DNA of 25,208 bases, taken from CAZEFK01 sp964511405 (GTDB lineage Bacteria; Pseudomonadota; Alphaproteobacteria; Elsterales; Elsteraceae). Made by a program: the position numbers and the translations under genes. Below the pieces are notes generated by a model. It saw only the letters and a program-made list of their open reading frames with translations, searched no databases and had not been told where the DNA came from. Shown in pieces: positions 7,535 through 16,090 of the stretch. Within the stretch, counting starts at the first letter, position 1, and each line of letters starts with the position of its first letter. The stretch is taken from contig CAZEFK010000107.1 in NCBI GenBank assembly GCA_964511405.1, forward strand, positions 1 to 25,208. Reading direction: 5' to 3'.

Positions 7535-8430
7535 CCGGCGGCAGCTGGCGCCGCGCCGCCGCGCTGGTCGCGGCGGCGCTGGCGTTCGGGGCCGGCGTTC
7601 CGGCGTCGGCCGCCGACGCCGACATCGTCAAGCGCGGCGAGTACCTGCTGCATGCCGGCGGCTGCATCGCCTGCCACACCGACACCGCTTCAGGCGCCAC
7701 GCCGCTGGCCGGCGGCCGCGCCTTGGCGACACCGTTCGGCACTTTCTACAGCCCGAACCTGACGCCCGACCCCGAGACCGGCATCGGCCGCTGGACCGAT
7801 GCCCAGTTCCTGGACGCCCTGCACAACGGCATCCGCCCCGACGGCGCCTATTACTTCCCGGTCTTCCCCTATCCCAGCTTCACCGGGATCACCGACGACG
7901 ATGCCCTGGCGATCAAGGCCTATCTGTTCTCGCTGGCGCCGGTGCACGCGCCCGCCAAGCCCCATGACGTAAGCTTCCCGTTCTCCTGGCGGTTCCTGCA
8001 GGCCGGCTGGCGGATGCTGTTCTTCTCGTCCGAGCGCTTTCGGCCCGACCCCAAGCACGACGCCCCGTACAACCGCGGCGCCTATCTGGTGACCGCGCTC
8101 GCCCATTGCGGCGAATGCCACACCCCGCGCAACAGCCTGGGCGCCATGGAGACCAGCATGGCGCTGGCCGGCACCCGCGACGGCCCGGACGGCCAGCTGG
8201 TGCCCAACATCACCCCCGATCCCAAGACCGGGATCGGCCTGTGGGCCGCCGACGACCTGGTCCAGCTGCTGAAAACCGGCGATACGCCCGAACAGAGCCA
8301 AGTGCGCGGCGCCATGCGCGAAGCGATCCGCGACGGCCTCAAGGACCTGACCGACGCCGACCTGACCGCGATCGCCACCTATCTCCTGGCCCAGCCGCCG
8401 ATCGTCAACCAGGTCAGCCACGGGCGGTAG
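7531..8430 (+). CDS. Periplasmic diheme cytochrome c, dehydrogenase-subunit type
   Basis: 299 residues with a signal peptide (about 1-28, ASAAD cleavage region). Two class I heme domains are visible: CIACH (45-49) and CGECH (193-197). Each is followed by an N-[LI]-TPD-P-x-TGIG motif (YSPNLTPDPETGIG after the first, VPNITPDPKTGIG after the second), which is typical of the cytochrome subunits of membrane gluconate, sorbitol, alcohol and aldehyde dehydrogenases. Those usually have three hemes; this protein has two and no C-terminal membrane anchor. No dehydrogenase subunit is encoded beside it, so the electron donor is unknown. It ends 8 bases from the convergent permease gene. Confidence 0.9.
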   Translation: MTGGSWRRAAALVAAALAFGAGVPASAADADIVKRGEYLLHAGGCIACHTDTASGATPLAGGRALATPFGTFYSPNLTPDPETGIGRWTDAQFLDALHNGIRPDGAYYFPVFPYPSFTGITDDDALAIKAYLFSLAPVHAPAKPHDVSFPFSWRFLQAGWRMLFFSSERFRPDPKHDAPYNRGAYLVTALAHCGECHTPRNSLGAMETSMALAGTRDGPDGQLVPNITPDPKTGIGLWAADDLVQLLKTGDTPEQSQVRGAMREAIRDGLKDLTDADLTAIATYLLAQPPIVNQVSHGR

Positions 8431-8438
8431 GCAGGAGT

Positions 8439-9122
8439 TCAGGATAGATCGACGTTGATCCGCCGACCCCGGCCGGCCAGGCGCTCAAGGCGCCGGACGC
8501 AGAGCGCCAGCGGATAGGCCATCGCGAAATACATCGCGCCGGTGATCAGGTAGACCTGCATCGGCATGTAATATTCGCTGGTGATGTCGTTCGCCCGCAT
8601 CATCAGCTCCGGTGCCGCGATCAGCGAGGCGACCGACGTGTCCTTCAGCAGCGCGATGGCGCTGTTCGCCATGGGCGGCAGCACGACCCGCACCGATTGC
8701 GGCAAGATGATGTAGCGCATGGTCTGGGCGCGCGTCATGCCGATCGTCTGGGCGGCCTCGTGCTGGCCGCGGTCGACCGCCGCGATGCCGGCGCGGTAGA
8801 TCTCCGCCATGTAGGCCGCGTAATGCAGCCCGAGCGCGATCACCGCCGCCTCGAAGCCGGGTATCACGATATTGACCGAGGCGAGCCCGAAATAGATCAG
8901 GAACAGCTGGGTGAGCGTCGGCGTGCCGCGGATCAGCTCGATATAAAGCCGGCACAGCGTCGGCAGCGCCCGGTGCCGGGTCATGCCGGCGAGCGCGATC
9001 GCCAGCCCGGCAACGGCCCCCAGCACGTAGGCGAAGGCGGTCATCCGCAGGGTCTGGCCGGCCGCCGCCAGCAGTTCCGGCGCCCACTCCCGAGCGAGCG
9101 TGGCAAGCTCAGCCACGGTCAT
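8439..9122 (-). CDS. Amino-acid-type ABC transporter permease (second)
   Basis: 227 residues, inner-membrane permease of the HisM/GlnP family. Hydrophobic helices alternate with the ATPase-coupling loop, seen as EAAQTIGMTRAQTMRYIILPQ; the family hallmark IELIRGTPTLTQLFLIYFGL is present near residue 65. The ATG at 9122 overlaps the stop of the first permease by ATGA, fixing the start. The longer open frame reaching 9737 is an out-of-frame shadow of the first permease. It is the last gene of the leftward operon. Confidence 0.93.
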   Translation of the reverse strand: MTVAELATLAREWAPELLAAAGQTLRMTAFAYVLGAVAGLAIALAGMTRHRALPTLCRLYIELIRGTPTLTQLFLIYFGLASVNIVIPGFEAAVIALGLHYAAYMAEIYRAGIAAVDRGQHEAAQTIGMTRAQTMRYIILPQSVRVVLPPMANSAIALLKDTSVASLIAAPELMMRANDITSEYYMPMQVYLITGAMYFAMAYPLALCVRRLERLAGRGRRINVDLS

Positions 9123-9796
9123 GCGCGCTGCCCGCGTCCCGCGCGCCGCTCCAGCCGGCGCGCGAGCATCGCGAGCGGCAGGCTCATGGCCAGATAGAAG
9201 GCGGCGACCAGCAGATAGATCTGGGTGCTGAGAAAGGTCCGGTCGACCAGCATATGGGCCCGGAAGCTGAGCTCCGGGGCGGCCACCACCGAGGCGAGCG
9301 AGGTGTCCTTGAGCAGACCGATGGCGAAGTTGGCGATCGGCGGCAGGACGAGCCGGACCGCCTGCGGCAGCACGATCGAGCGCAGCGCCGTCAGCCGGGT
9401 CATGCCGATGGCGAGGGCCGCCTCGGTCTGCCCGCGGTCCACGGCCTCGATGCCGGCGCGGAACACTTCGGTCAGATAGGCGCCGCCATTGAGCCCGAAC
9501 CCGACGACAGCGGCCGGGATGGGGCTGAGCTTGATCCCGATCGCGCCGAGCCCGAAATAGATGACGAAGAGCTGGGTCAGCACGGGGACCGCCCGGAACA
9601 CCTCGACATAGACATGCGCGACCGCCCGGAGCGCCGGCACCGGCCCGGTCCTGAGCGCGGCGAAGACGATCCCCAGCAGGATCGAGGCGGCGAAGCCGCC
9701 GGCGGTCACGATCACGGTCATGATCGCGCCGGACCACAGGATGCTCAGGAACTCCGGAAGAAGCTGCCAGGCCCGCGCCCAGTCGCCGCCGGTCAT
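9119..9796 (-). CDS. Amino-acid-type ABC transporter permease (first)
   Basis: 225 residues, same family as its neighbour, and the two presumably form a heterodimeric channel in the inner membrane. It has VEVFRAVPVLTQLFVIYFGLG and the coupling motif EAALAIGMTRLTALRSIVLPQ. Start and stop are both ATGA overlaps, with the ATPase before it and the second permease after it, so the three are tightly coupled. Confidence 0.93.
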   Translation of the reverse strand: MTGGDWARAWQLLPEFLSILWSGAIMTVIVTAGGFAASILLGIVFAALRTGPVPALRAVAHVYVEVFRAVPVLTQLFVIYFGLGAIGIKLSPIPAAVVGFGLNGGAYLTEVFRAGIEAVDRGQTEAALAIGMTRLTALRSIVLPQAVRLVLPPIANFAIGLLKDTSLASVVAAPELSFRAHMLVDRTFLSTQIYLLVAAFYLAMSLPLAMLARRLERRAGRGQRA

Positions 9797-10626
9797 GGCA
9801 CCTGCCGCTTCCTCAGCACGGCGCTCAGGAACGCCTGGGTGCGCGGCTGCGCGGGGGCCGCGAACAGGCGGGCGGGCGGCGCCGCCTCGACGATCAGGCC
9901 GTCATCCATGAAGATGACCCGGTCGGAGACCTCTTCGGCGAACTGCATCTCGTGGGTCACGATGATCATCGTCATGCCGTCGGCGGCAAGCCGGGCCATG
10001 ACCGCCAGCACCTCGCCGACAAGTTCGGGGTCGAGCGCCGAGGTCGCCTCGTCGAACAGCATCAGCTTCGGCTGCATCGCGAGCGCGCGGGCGATGGCCA
10101 CCCGCTGCTGCTGGCCGCCCGACAGCATCTCGGGATAGGCGTCGCGCTTGCCGCCGAGGCCGACCTTCTCCAGCAGTTCGAGCGCCCGGGCCTTCGCCTC
10201 GGCGGGCGGCGTCCGCAGCACCTTGATCGGCCCGATCTCGACGTTCTGGGACACCGTCAGGTGCGGAAACAGGTTGAACCGCTGGAATACCATGCCGATC
10301 TCGGCCCGCTGCCGGGCGAGCGCGCGGTCGTCGAGGGCCGCATAGCCCTGGCCGACGGCCTTTTCCCCGACCAGGTGGCCGTTGACATAGACATGCCCTT
10401 CGCTCGGCCGCTCGATATAGTTGATGCAGCGCAGCAGGGTCGTCTTGCCGGAGCCGCTGGGCCCGATGATCGAGACCTTCTCGCCGGCCCGGACATCGAG
10501 ATCGATGCCCTTGAGCACATGCAGCGGGCCGAACCGCTTGTGGATGCCTTCGAGCCTGACCAGCGGACCGCCCGCGGCCGGGGGCGGCGGGCCCGCCTTG
10601 GCGGACGGCATCTCGATGTGGGTCAT
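9793..10626 (-). CDS. Amino-acid-type ABC transporter ATP-binding protein
   Basis: 277 residues from the ATG at 10626. Energises import at the inner membrane. Walker A GPSGSGKTT (55-63), Q-loop Gln115, signature LSGGQQQR (168-175), Walker B with FDEATSALD (191-199), and switch His225 in VTHEM are all intact. The family is the GlnQ/HisP type. A GTG 15 bases upstream (10641) is an alternative start; neither has a clear Shine-Dalgarno. It follows the binding-protein gene after an 82-base gap and overlaps the first permease by ATGA. Confidence 0.94.
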   Translation of the reverse strand: MTHIEMPSAKAGPPPPAAGGPLVRLEGIHKRFGPLHVLKGIDLDVRAGEKVSIIGPSGSGKTTLLRCINYIERPSEGHVYVNGHLVGEKAVGQGYAALDDRALARQRAEIGMVFQRFNLFPHLTVSQNVEIGPIKVLRTPPAEAKARALELLEKVGLGGKRDAYPEMLSGGQQQRVAIARALAMQPKLMLFDEATSALDPELVGEVLAVMARLAADGMTMIIVTHEMQFAEEVSDRVIFMDDGLIVEAAPPARLFAAPAQPRTQAFLSAVLRKRQVP

Positions 10627-10708
10627 GGGGCGGTGATCCACGCGTCAATGGTCGGTCGTCCCGGCAGGCGGCGGCGGGCGCCACCGCCTGCGGACGCGCG
10701 ACCTTCGG

Positions 10709-11668
10709 TCAGCTGAACAGCGCCGAGAAATCCTTGGGCGTGTGCGCAGCCGGCCCCAGGATATTGCCCTTGCCATCCCGGTCGACACCGATGCGCGCAT
10801 CGTCGCTCGTCGGCACGACCAGGTAATCCGGGCTCGTCATGCCGTTCTTGGCCAGGAGCTCGGCGTTCTTCTTCGACGCCCAGAGCCATTTGATGCCGGC
10901 GTTGACCGCGTCGAACAGGTCGGGGTTCTCGAGATTCATGCCCATGACCGCCCGCCCCTTCCCCGACAGGTTGGGATATTCGGTGTTGGGCTTGATCGGG
11001 ACCTGCTTCAGATCCAGGGATGGGTTCTGCAACAGCATGTAGTCGACGGTCATCGCGTCGAGCACGGCGAATTCGACCCGGCCGGCCAGGACGTCGCGCA
11101 CGCAGCCATCGACGTTGTCATAAAGCTTCACGTCGCCGATGCCGGGGATCTTCTTGAGATCGGGGACGTAGCTGTAGCCCTGGCCGGTGCCGACGCTGTG
11201 CCCGCCCATGGCGTTGACGTCGATGAAGTCCTTGAACGGCTTGTCCTTCTTCATCGTGACGAAGTTGCCGTCATAATAGATCGGGTCGGTCAGCAGCATG
11301 GCGTTGGCCCGCGCCTTGGTCCACCCCATGTCGCCGCACATGATGTCGGCGCGTCCGGACTTGATGGCTTCAATGGTCGCCGACCAGGCCATGATGGCCG
11401 GCTTCGCGCGCAGGCCCAGGCGGGCCGCGATCGCGACGACCATCTCGGCGTCGCTGCCGATGATCTGGCCATCCTTGACGCCGGTGACCGGCATGGTGCC
11501 GCTCATCGCGATGGTGATGTAGCCCGCTTCGACCGTCTTGAACGTCGGCGCGGCCGCCCGCGCCGGGGCGCCGAACGCTGAAGCGGCCAACGCACCTGCG
11601 CCGAGGCCCGCCGTGCTGCGCAGCAGGGTTCGGCGCGACAGCTTCGTCACCATCATCGGGCTCCACAT
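10709..11668 (-). CDS. Extracellular solute-binding protein, family 3, with Tat-like signal
   Basis: 319 residues. It delivers solute to the adjacent permeases in the periplasm. The N-terminus has a twin-arginine-type signal (SRRTLL at 11-16, a hydrophobic stretch, then ARAAAP), followed by a family 3 fold: a GYITIAMSGTMPVTG strand, IGSDAEMVVAIAARLGL, and a GRADIMCGDMGWTKARA loop. The aspartate-rich ligand site of amino-acid binders is only partly recognisable, so the ligand is uncertain (amino acid, opine or related amine). GGGGAGA lies 6 bases before the ATG and supports this start. It is the first gene of the leftward operon, starting from the palindrome-bearing divergent promoter. Confidence 0.92.
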   Translation of the reverse strand: MWSPMMVTKLSRRTLLRSTAGLGAGALAASAFGAPARAAAPTFKTVEAGYITIAMSGTMPVTGVKDGQIIGSDAEMVVAIAARLGLRAKPAIMAWSATIEAIKSGRADIMCGDMGWTKARANAMLLTDPIYYDGNFVTMKKDKPFKDFIDVNAMGGHSVGTGQGYSYVPDLKKIPGIGDVKLYDNVDGCVRDVLAGRVEFAVLDAMTVDYMLLQNPSLDLKQVPIKPNTEYPNLSGKGRAVMGMNLENPDLFDAVNAGIKWLWASKKNAELLAKNGMTSPDYLVVPTSDDARIGVDRDGKGNILGPAAHTPKDFSALFS

Positions 11669-11700
11669 GGCTGGTCTCCCCCATCGGATGTCGATGATTG

Positions 11701-11737
11701 ATTATAATGCACAGCGGCGCGCGGTGTGCAATATAAT
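11701..11737. promoter_or_regulatory. Near-perfect AT-rich palindrome in the divergent promoter, probable operator
   Basis: ATTATAATGCACA (11701-11713) and TGTGCAATATAAT (11725-11737) are inverted copies with one mismatch, separated by an 11-base GC-only spacer. Both arms contain TATAAT. Read leftward, TATAAT (11706-11701) with TTGCAC (11731-11726) 19 bases upstream would serve the binding-protein gene; read rightward, TATAAT at 11732-11737 lies 75 bases before the regulator ATG. Operator and -10 elements therefore coincide, so a bound regulator would block both directions. The likely binder is the adjacent XRE-cupin protein. Confidence 0.65.
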
Positions 11738-11811
11738 GAATTTGCCAGACAGCTCGCCGGGGATCAGGATATTGAACCCCAGGGCAGCGCCGGCAGGCGG
11801 GAGGAATTGGA

Positions 11812-12435
11812 ATGGTTGCGTCGTCCGCGCTCGTGTCCCTGGAAACCGGCGGTCACGACGCCGAATCGCTCGGCGTCCGGCTTCGCCAGTTGCGCACGGC
11901 CCGCGACCTGACGATCGCGCAGCTGGCGGAGCGGGCGGGCGTGTCGTCGGGCCTGATCAGCCAGATCGAGCGCGGCAATTCGAACCCGTCGATCAAGACC
12001 CTGCAGCGGCTGCGCGCCGCCCTGGAGGTCAATCTCTGGGAATTTCTCGACGACGGCGCGGCCGCGGCCGTCGGCGCCGCCAGCCCGGACATGTCGACCT
12101 ATGTGCGGCGCAAGGCCGATCGGCCCCGGATCGTCGTCGGCGCCTCGCGCCTGGCCAAGGAGCTGCTCTCGCCGCGCAACGACCGCAATCTGCGGTTCAT
12201 GATCATCTCGCTGCCGCCGGGCGGCGAGAGCGAGGACGTCATCATCGGGCAAGGCGAAAAGGGCGGGCTGGTCACCCAGGGGCGGGTCCGGCTGACCATC
12301 GGCGCCGAGGCCGCCGACCTCGCGGAAGGCGACAGCTTCCAGTTCCCGAGCAGCATCCCGCACAAGCTGTCCAATCCCCACGCCCAGCCGGCTCAGGTCA
12401 TCTGGATCATGAGCGTCCTGGACAGCCACATCTAG
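11812..12435 (+). CDS. XRE-family transcriptional regulator with C-terminal cupin domain
   Basis: 207 residues. Residues about 20-79 are a helix-turn-helix of the XRE type (LRQLRTARDLTIAQLAERAG, then VSSGLISQIERGNSNPS). Residues about 128-203 form a cupin beta-barrel (LPPGGESEDVIIGQGEKG, then GDSFQFPSSIPHKL with His184). This PuuR/SutR-like architecture usually senses a small molecule in the cupin and represses catabolic genes for amines or amino acids. GGGAGGA at 11799-11805 supports the start. It is divergent from the importer operon and precedes the FAD oxidase by 68 bases, so it probably regulates both and itself. Confidence 0.93.
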   Translation: MVASSALVSLETGGHDAESLGVRLRQLRTARDLTIAQLAERAGVSSGLISQIERGNSNPSIKTLQRLRAALEVNLWEFLDDGAAAAVGAASPDMSTYVRRKADRPRIVVGASRLAKELLSPRNDRNLRFMIISLPPGGESEDVIIGQGEKGGLVTQGRVRLTIGAEAADLAEGDSFQFPSSIPHKLSNPHAQPAQVIWIMSVLDSHI

Positions 12436-12466
12436 CCCGTTCACTCGGATGCGAGTCTAATAGGGA

Positions 12467-12482
12467 TCTGCATTATATTGTC
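12467..12482 (+). promoter_or_regulatory. Second copy of the operator core upstream of the FAD oxidase
   Basis: CATTATATTG (12471-12480) is the exact reverse complement of CAATATAATG in the right arm of the 11701-11737 palindrome. It contains TATATT, a plausible -10 element 25 bases before the oxidase ATG. Only one half-site is clear here; no convincing inverted partner was found. Confidence 0.5.
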
Positions 12483-12503
12483 TGAAGACGAGGGACGTTT
12501 GAC

Positions 12504-13835
12504 ATGATGCCGCCGATCCAACCCGTCGCCACCGACACGCAGCTCCCGGAGCGCGTGGATGCCATCGTGATCGGCGGCGGCATCATCGGCGCCGCGGCCG
12601 CTTACTTCCTGGCCCGGGACGGCCGGTCCGTCGCCCTGGTCGAGAAGGGGCGGATCGGCGCGGAGCAGAGCAGCCGCAATTGGGGCTGGTGCCGGACGCA
12701 GAACCGCGACCTGCGCGAACTACCGCTCCAGCTGCTCAGCATGACGCTGTGGGACAGCCTGCCCGAGGCGATCGGCGCCGACCTGGGGTTCCGGCGCACC
12801 GGGCTCATCTATGCCACCAAGAGCGCCGCGGAGCTCGGCAGCTGGGCGGCCTGGATCGAGGCGGCCCGCCCGTTCCAGGTCCGCAATCGGGTGCTGACGC
12901 CGGCCGAGACCAAGGCGCTCACGCCCGGCAACGACCAGGACTGGATCGGCGGCATCCATGCGCCGTCCGACGGCCGGGCCGAACCGGCGCTGGCCGCGCC
13001 GGCGCTCGCAGCCGCGGCGCGGTCGCTCGGGGCGACGCTGCTGCAGGATTGCGCCGTGCGCGGGCTCGACATCGTGGGCGGCCGGATCGCCGGGGTGGTG
13101 ACCGAGCGGGGACGCATCGCGGCCGACCGGGTCCTGTGCGCCGGCGGCGCCTGGGCCAGCCTGTTCTGCCGCCGCCATGGCATCGACCTGCCGCAGGCCG
13201 GGATCCGGTCGACGGTCTTCGCGACCACGCCCGGGCCGGAGATCACGCCGGGCGGCCTGGTCACGCCTGACTTCACCATCACCCGCCGGCTGGACGGCAG
13301 CTATATCGTCGCGGCGCAGAATCGGGGCCGCCTCGAAGTGACGCCGCAGGGCCTGCGCTATGCCCGGCAGTTCTGGCCGACCTTCCGGGCACGGCGAAAG
13401 AGCCTGCGCGTCGGCGTCGGCCGCAGCCTGCTGTCCGGGCCGGAGGCGATCGCGGGCACATGGTCCTTCGACCGGGCATCGCCGTTCGAGCGGCATCGGA
13501 TCTACGCGCCGCCGCCCGACCTCGGAGTCCCCGGACCGGCCCTGGCGAAGCTGAAGGCGGCCTACCCGACCCTGGGCGATATCGGCGTGGGCAGTATCTG
13601 GGCCGGGTGGATCGACGTGACGCCTGATTCGCTGCCGGTCATCTCGGCGGTCGATCGACTGCCCGGCTTCTTCCTGGCGACCGGGTTCAGCGGTCATGGC
13701 TTCGGCATCGGCCCGGGCGCCGGCCGGCTGGCGGCGGACCTAATGGCCGGCCACGCACCCTGCGTCGACCCGTCGCCGTTCCGCTACAGCCGCCTGGTCG
13801 ACGGCACGCCGCTGTCGGCTCCCGGCATGATGTGA
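12504..13835 (+). CDS. FAD-dependent amine/amino-acid oxidoreductase (DAO family)
   Basis: 443 residues. A Rossmann dinucleotide site (IVIGGGIIGA, Gly24/26/29) with acidic Glu47 binds FAD; SSRNWGWCR (56-64) is a hallmark of a proteobacterial DAO subgroup related to DadA and gamma-glutamylputrescine oxidase, with Cys63 a possible flavin-contact residue. The C-terminal FAD segment is GWIDVTPDSLPVI then GFFLATGFSGHGFGIGPG. It probably oxidises the C-N bond of the solute imported by the neighbouring transporter; the substrate is unknown. No signal peptide, so cytoplasmic. GAGGGA lies 8 bases before the ATG; a second ATG follows immediately. The regulator precedes it. Confidence 0.9.
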   Translation: MMPPIQPVATDTQLPERVDAIVIGGGIIGAAAAYFLARDGRSVALVEKGRIGAEQSSRNWGWCRTQNRDLRELPLQLLSMTLWDSLPEAIGADLGFRRTGLIYATKSAAELGSWAAWIEAARPFQVRNRVLTPAETKALTPGNDQDWIGGIHAPSDGRAEPALAAPALAAAARSLGATLLQDCAVRGLDIVGGRIAGVVTERGRIAADRVLCAGGAWASLFCRRHGIDLPQAGIRSTVFATTPGPEITPGGLVTPDFTITRRLDGSYIVAAQNRGRLEVTPQGLRYARQFWPTFRARRKSLRVGVGRSLLSGPEAIAGTWSFDRASPFERHRIYAPPPDLGVPGPALAKLKAAYPTLGDIGVGSIWAGWIDVTPDSLPVISAVDRLPGFFLATGFSGHGFGIGPGAGRLAADLMAGHAPCVDPSPFRYSRLVDGTPLSAPGMM

Positions 13836-13845
13836 CGGCGGGTCG

Positions 13846-13883
13846 GGAGCCGGGCGCTTGGGAGGTTGCAGCGCTTCGGCTCC
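13846..13883. terminator. Hairpin between convergent genes, possible bidirectional terminator
   Basis: GGAGCCG (13846-13852) pairs with CGGCTCC (13877-13883); nested inside, GCGCT (13854-13858) pairs with AGCGC (13870-13874). It lies between the 3' ends of the rightward oxidase and the leftward PIN gene. There is no T-run. Confidence 0.4.
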
Positions 13884-13908
13884 GAGATCCCGCCGACCGA
13901 GCGGCATC

Positions 13909-14313
13909 TCACGGCATGTGAAGTCGCCCGAATGTCGCAGGGGCAAGTATACGGACCCCACGAAACTGACCCAAAATCAACAAATCGTCATCCCCGGAGA
14001 CAATTACGTCCGCCCTGCCGTTGGCGGCCAGTTCGAGAAATTTGTCGTCTTTCGGATCGCGGCAAACGGCAACCCGGTCCAAGATCGGCACCAATTCCGC
14101 GTTAGCCACCATCCTCTCGACGTTTTCAACGAAAAACGGCGGGATCACAGCGGCCAAGCGTGGACGTCTCAAGACGGCCAAAACCTCCGCAGCGGTCGCT
14201 TCGGATTGCAACAAGACACCGGCCCGATCGACCCAGCGAAGAACCATGCCAGGCCAGGATGAGTCCTTGAGCGCGGCACTCACGAATATGTTCGTATCGA
14301 CGACGAGCCTCAT
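13909..14313 (-). CDS. PIN-domain toxin of a type II toxin-antitoxin system
   Basis: 134 residues, the usual length for the PIN family of putative toxins (COG1569 type). PIN toxins are Mg2+-dependent RNases. Acidic active-site positions are present: Asp6 in VVDTNIF, Glu43 in TAAEVLAVL, Asp89/Asp90 in DPKDDKFLELA, and Asp102 plus Asp108-110 in the region before LLIL. All are intact, so the toxin looks functional. Its ATG overlaps the antitoxin stop by ATGA, giving coupled translation. By eye the region is markedly less GC-rich than its flanks, suggesting horizontal acquisition. Confidence 0.9.
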   Translation of the reverse strand: MRLVVDTNIFVSAALKDSSWPGMVLRWVDRAGVLLQSEATAAEVLAVLRRPRLAAVIPPFFVENVERMVANAELVPILDRVAVCRDPKDDKFLELAANGRADVIVSGDDDLLILGQFRGVRILAPATFGRLHMP

Positions 14314-14552
14314 CCGAGGGATGACTGGACCTCGGCGCGAACATCATTGACGATTTGATCGATGTCCGCGTCCGACCACCCGTTCGCGACGACCTTCGGA
14401 CGCGCTGCGGCGCGAGCCTGGGCGATCCAGTCATCCGGCTCAATGGCCACCAGGACCTTCTGATTCGGCGCGATCCCTCGGCGAGACAGTTCCGCGGCGA
14501 TGTCGCCGGCCGTGCTCTCGATAAACTGCTGGTCGCGGGGTCCGTCGGCCAT
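14310..14552 (-). CDS. Antitoxin partner of the PIN toxin
   Basis: 80 residues from the ATG at 14552, chosen because GAGGAG lies 5 bases upstream; the frame extends further to 14699 but that part crosses into the fumC leader. The sequence (MADGPRDQQFIESTAGDIAA, then KVLVAIEPDDWIAQAR) matches the short antitoxins found with COG1569 PIN toxins. The DNA-binding fold cannot be named with confidence. Being first in the pair and coupled to the toxin is the normal arrangement, letting the antitoxin accumulate first and neutralise the toxin. Confidence 0.82.
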   Translation of the reverse strand: MADGPRDQQFIESTAGDIAAELSRRGIAPNQKVLVAIEPDDWIAQARAAARPKVVANGWSDADIDQIVNDVRAEVQSSLG

Positions 14553-14587
14553 CTTGCTCCTCGCTGACTCGGCTCTTGCCACCGCCA

Positions 14588-14601
14588 TTGGTGCTAACCA
14601 A
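14588..14601. promoter_or_regulatory. Short inverted repeat between antitoxin and fumC, possible operator
   Basis: TTGGT (14588-14592) and ACCAA (14597-14601) are perfect inverted arms around GCTA. They lie 36-49 bases before the antitoxin start, where an autoregulatory site would be expected, but the arms are short. Confidence 0.3.
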
Positions 14602-14613
14602 CGATATGGGAAC

Positions 14614-14662
14614 GGGCGGGTGTGCGAACAGCCCGCCCTGTTGCGCCGGCGCGGTCCGGCGC
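14614..14662 (+). other. Two consecutive hairpins in the fumC leader
   Basis: GGGCGGG (14614-14620) pairs with CCCGCCC (14632-14638), and GCGCCGG (14643-14649) pairs with CCGGCGC (14656-14662). Both stems are perfect 7-bp and lie 15-63 bases before the fumC ATG. They may attenuate or stabilise the fumC message; no known riboswitch core was recognised. Confidence 0.4.
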
Positions 14663-14676
14663 CAATATGGCGGCCC

Positions 14677-16083
<1,407 letters not shown>

Positions 16084-16090
16084 CGCCGCC

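Noticed and set aside
13858..14262. Plus-strand frame opposite the PIN toxin
   Set aside because: No family features; the minus strand carries a complete PIN active site and a coupled antitoxin.
14614..14662. Riboswitch in the fumC leader
   Set aside because: Two simple stems are present, but no conserved core of a known riboswitch class could be recognised.
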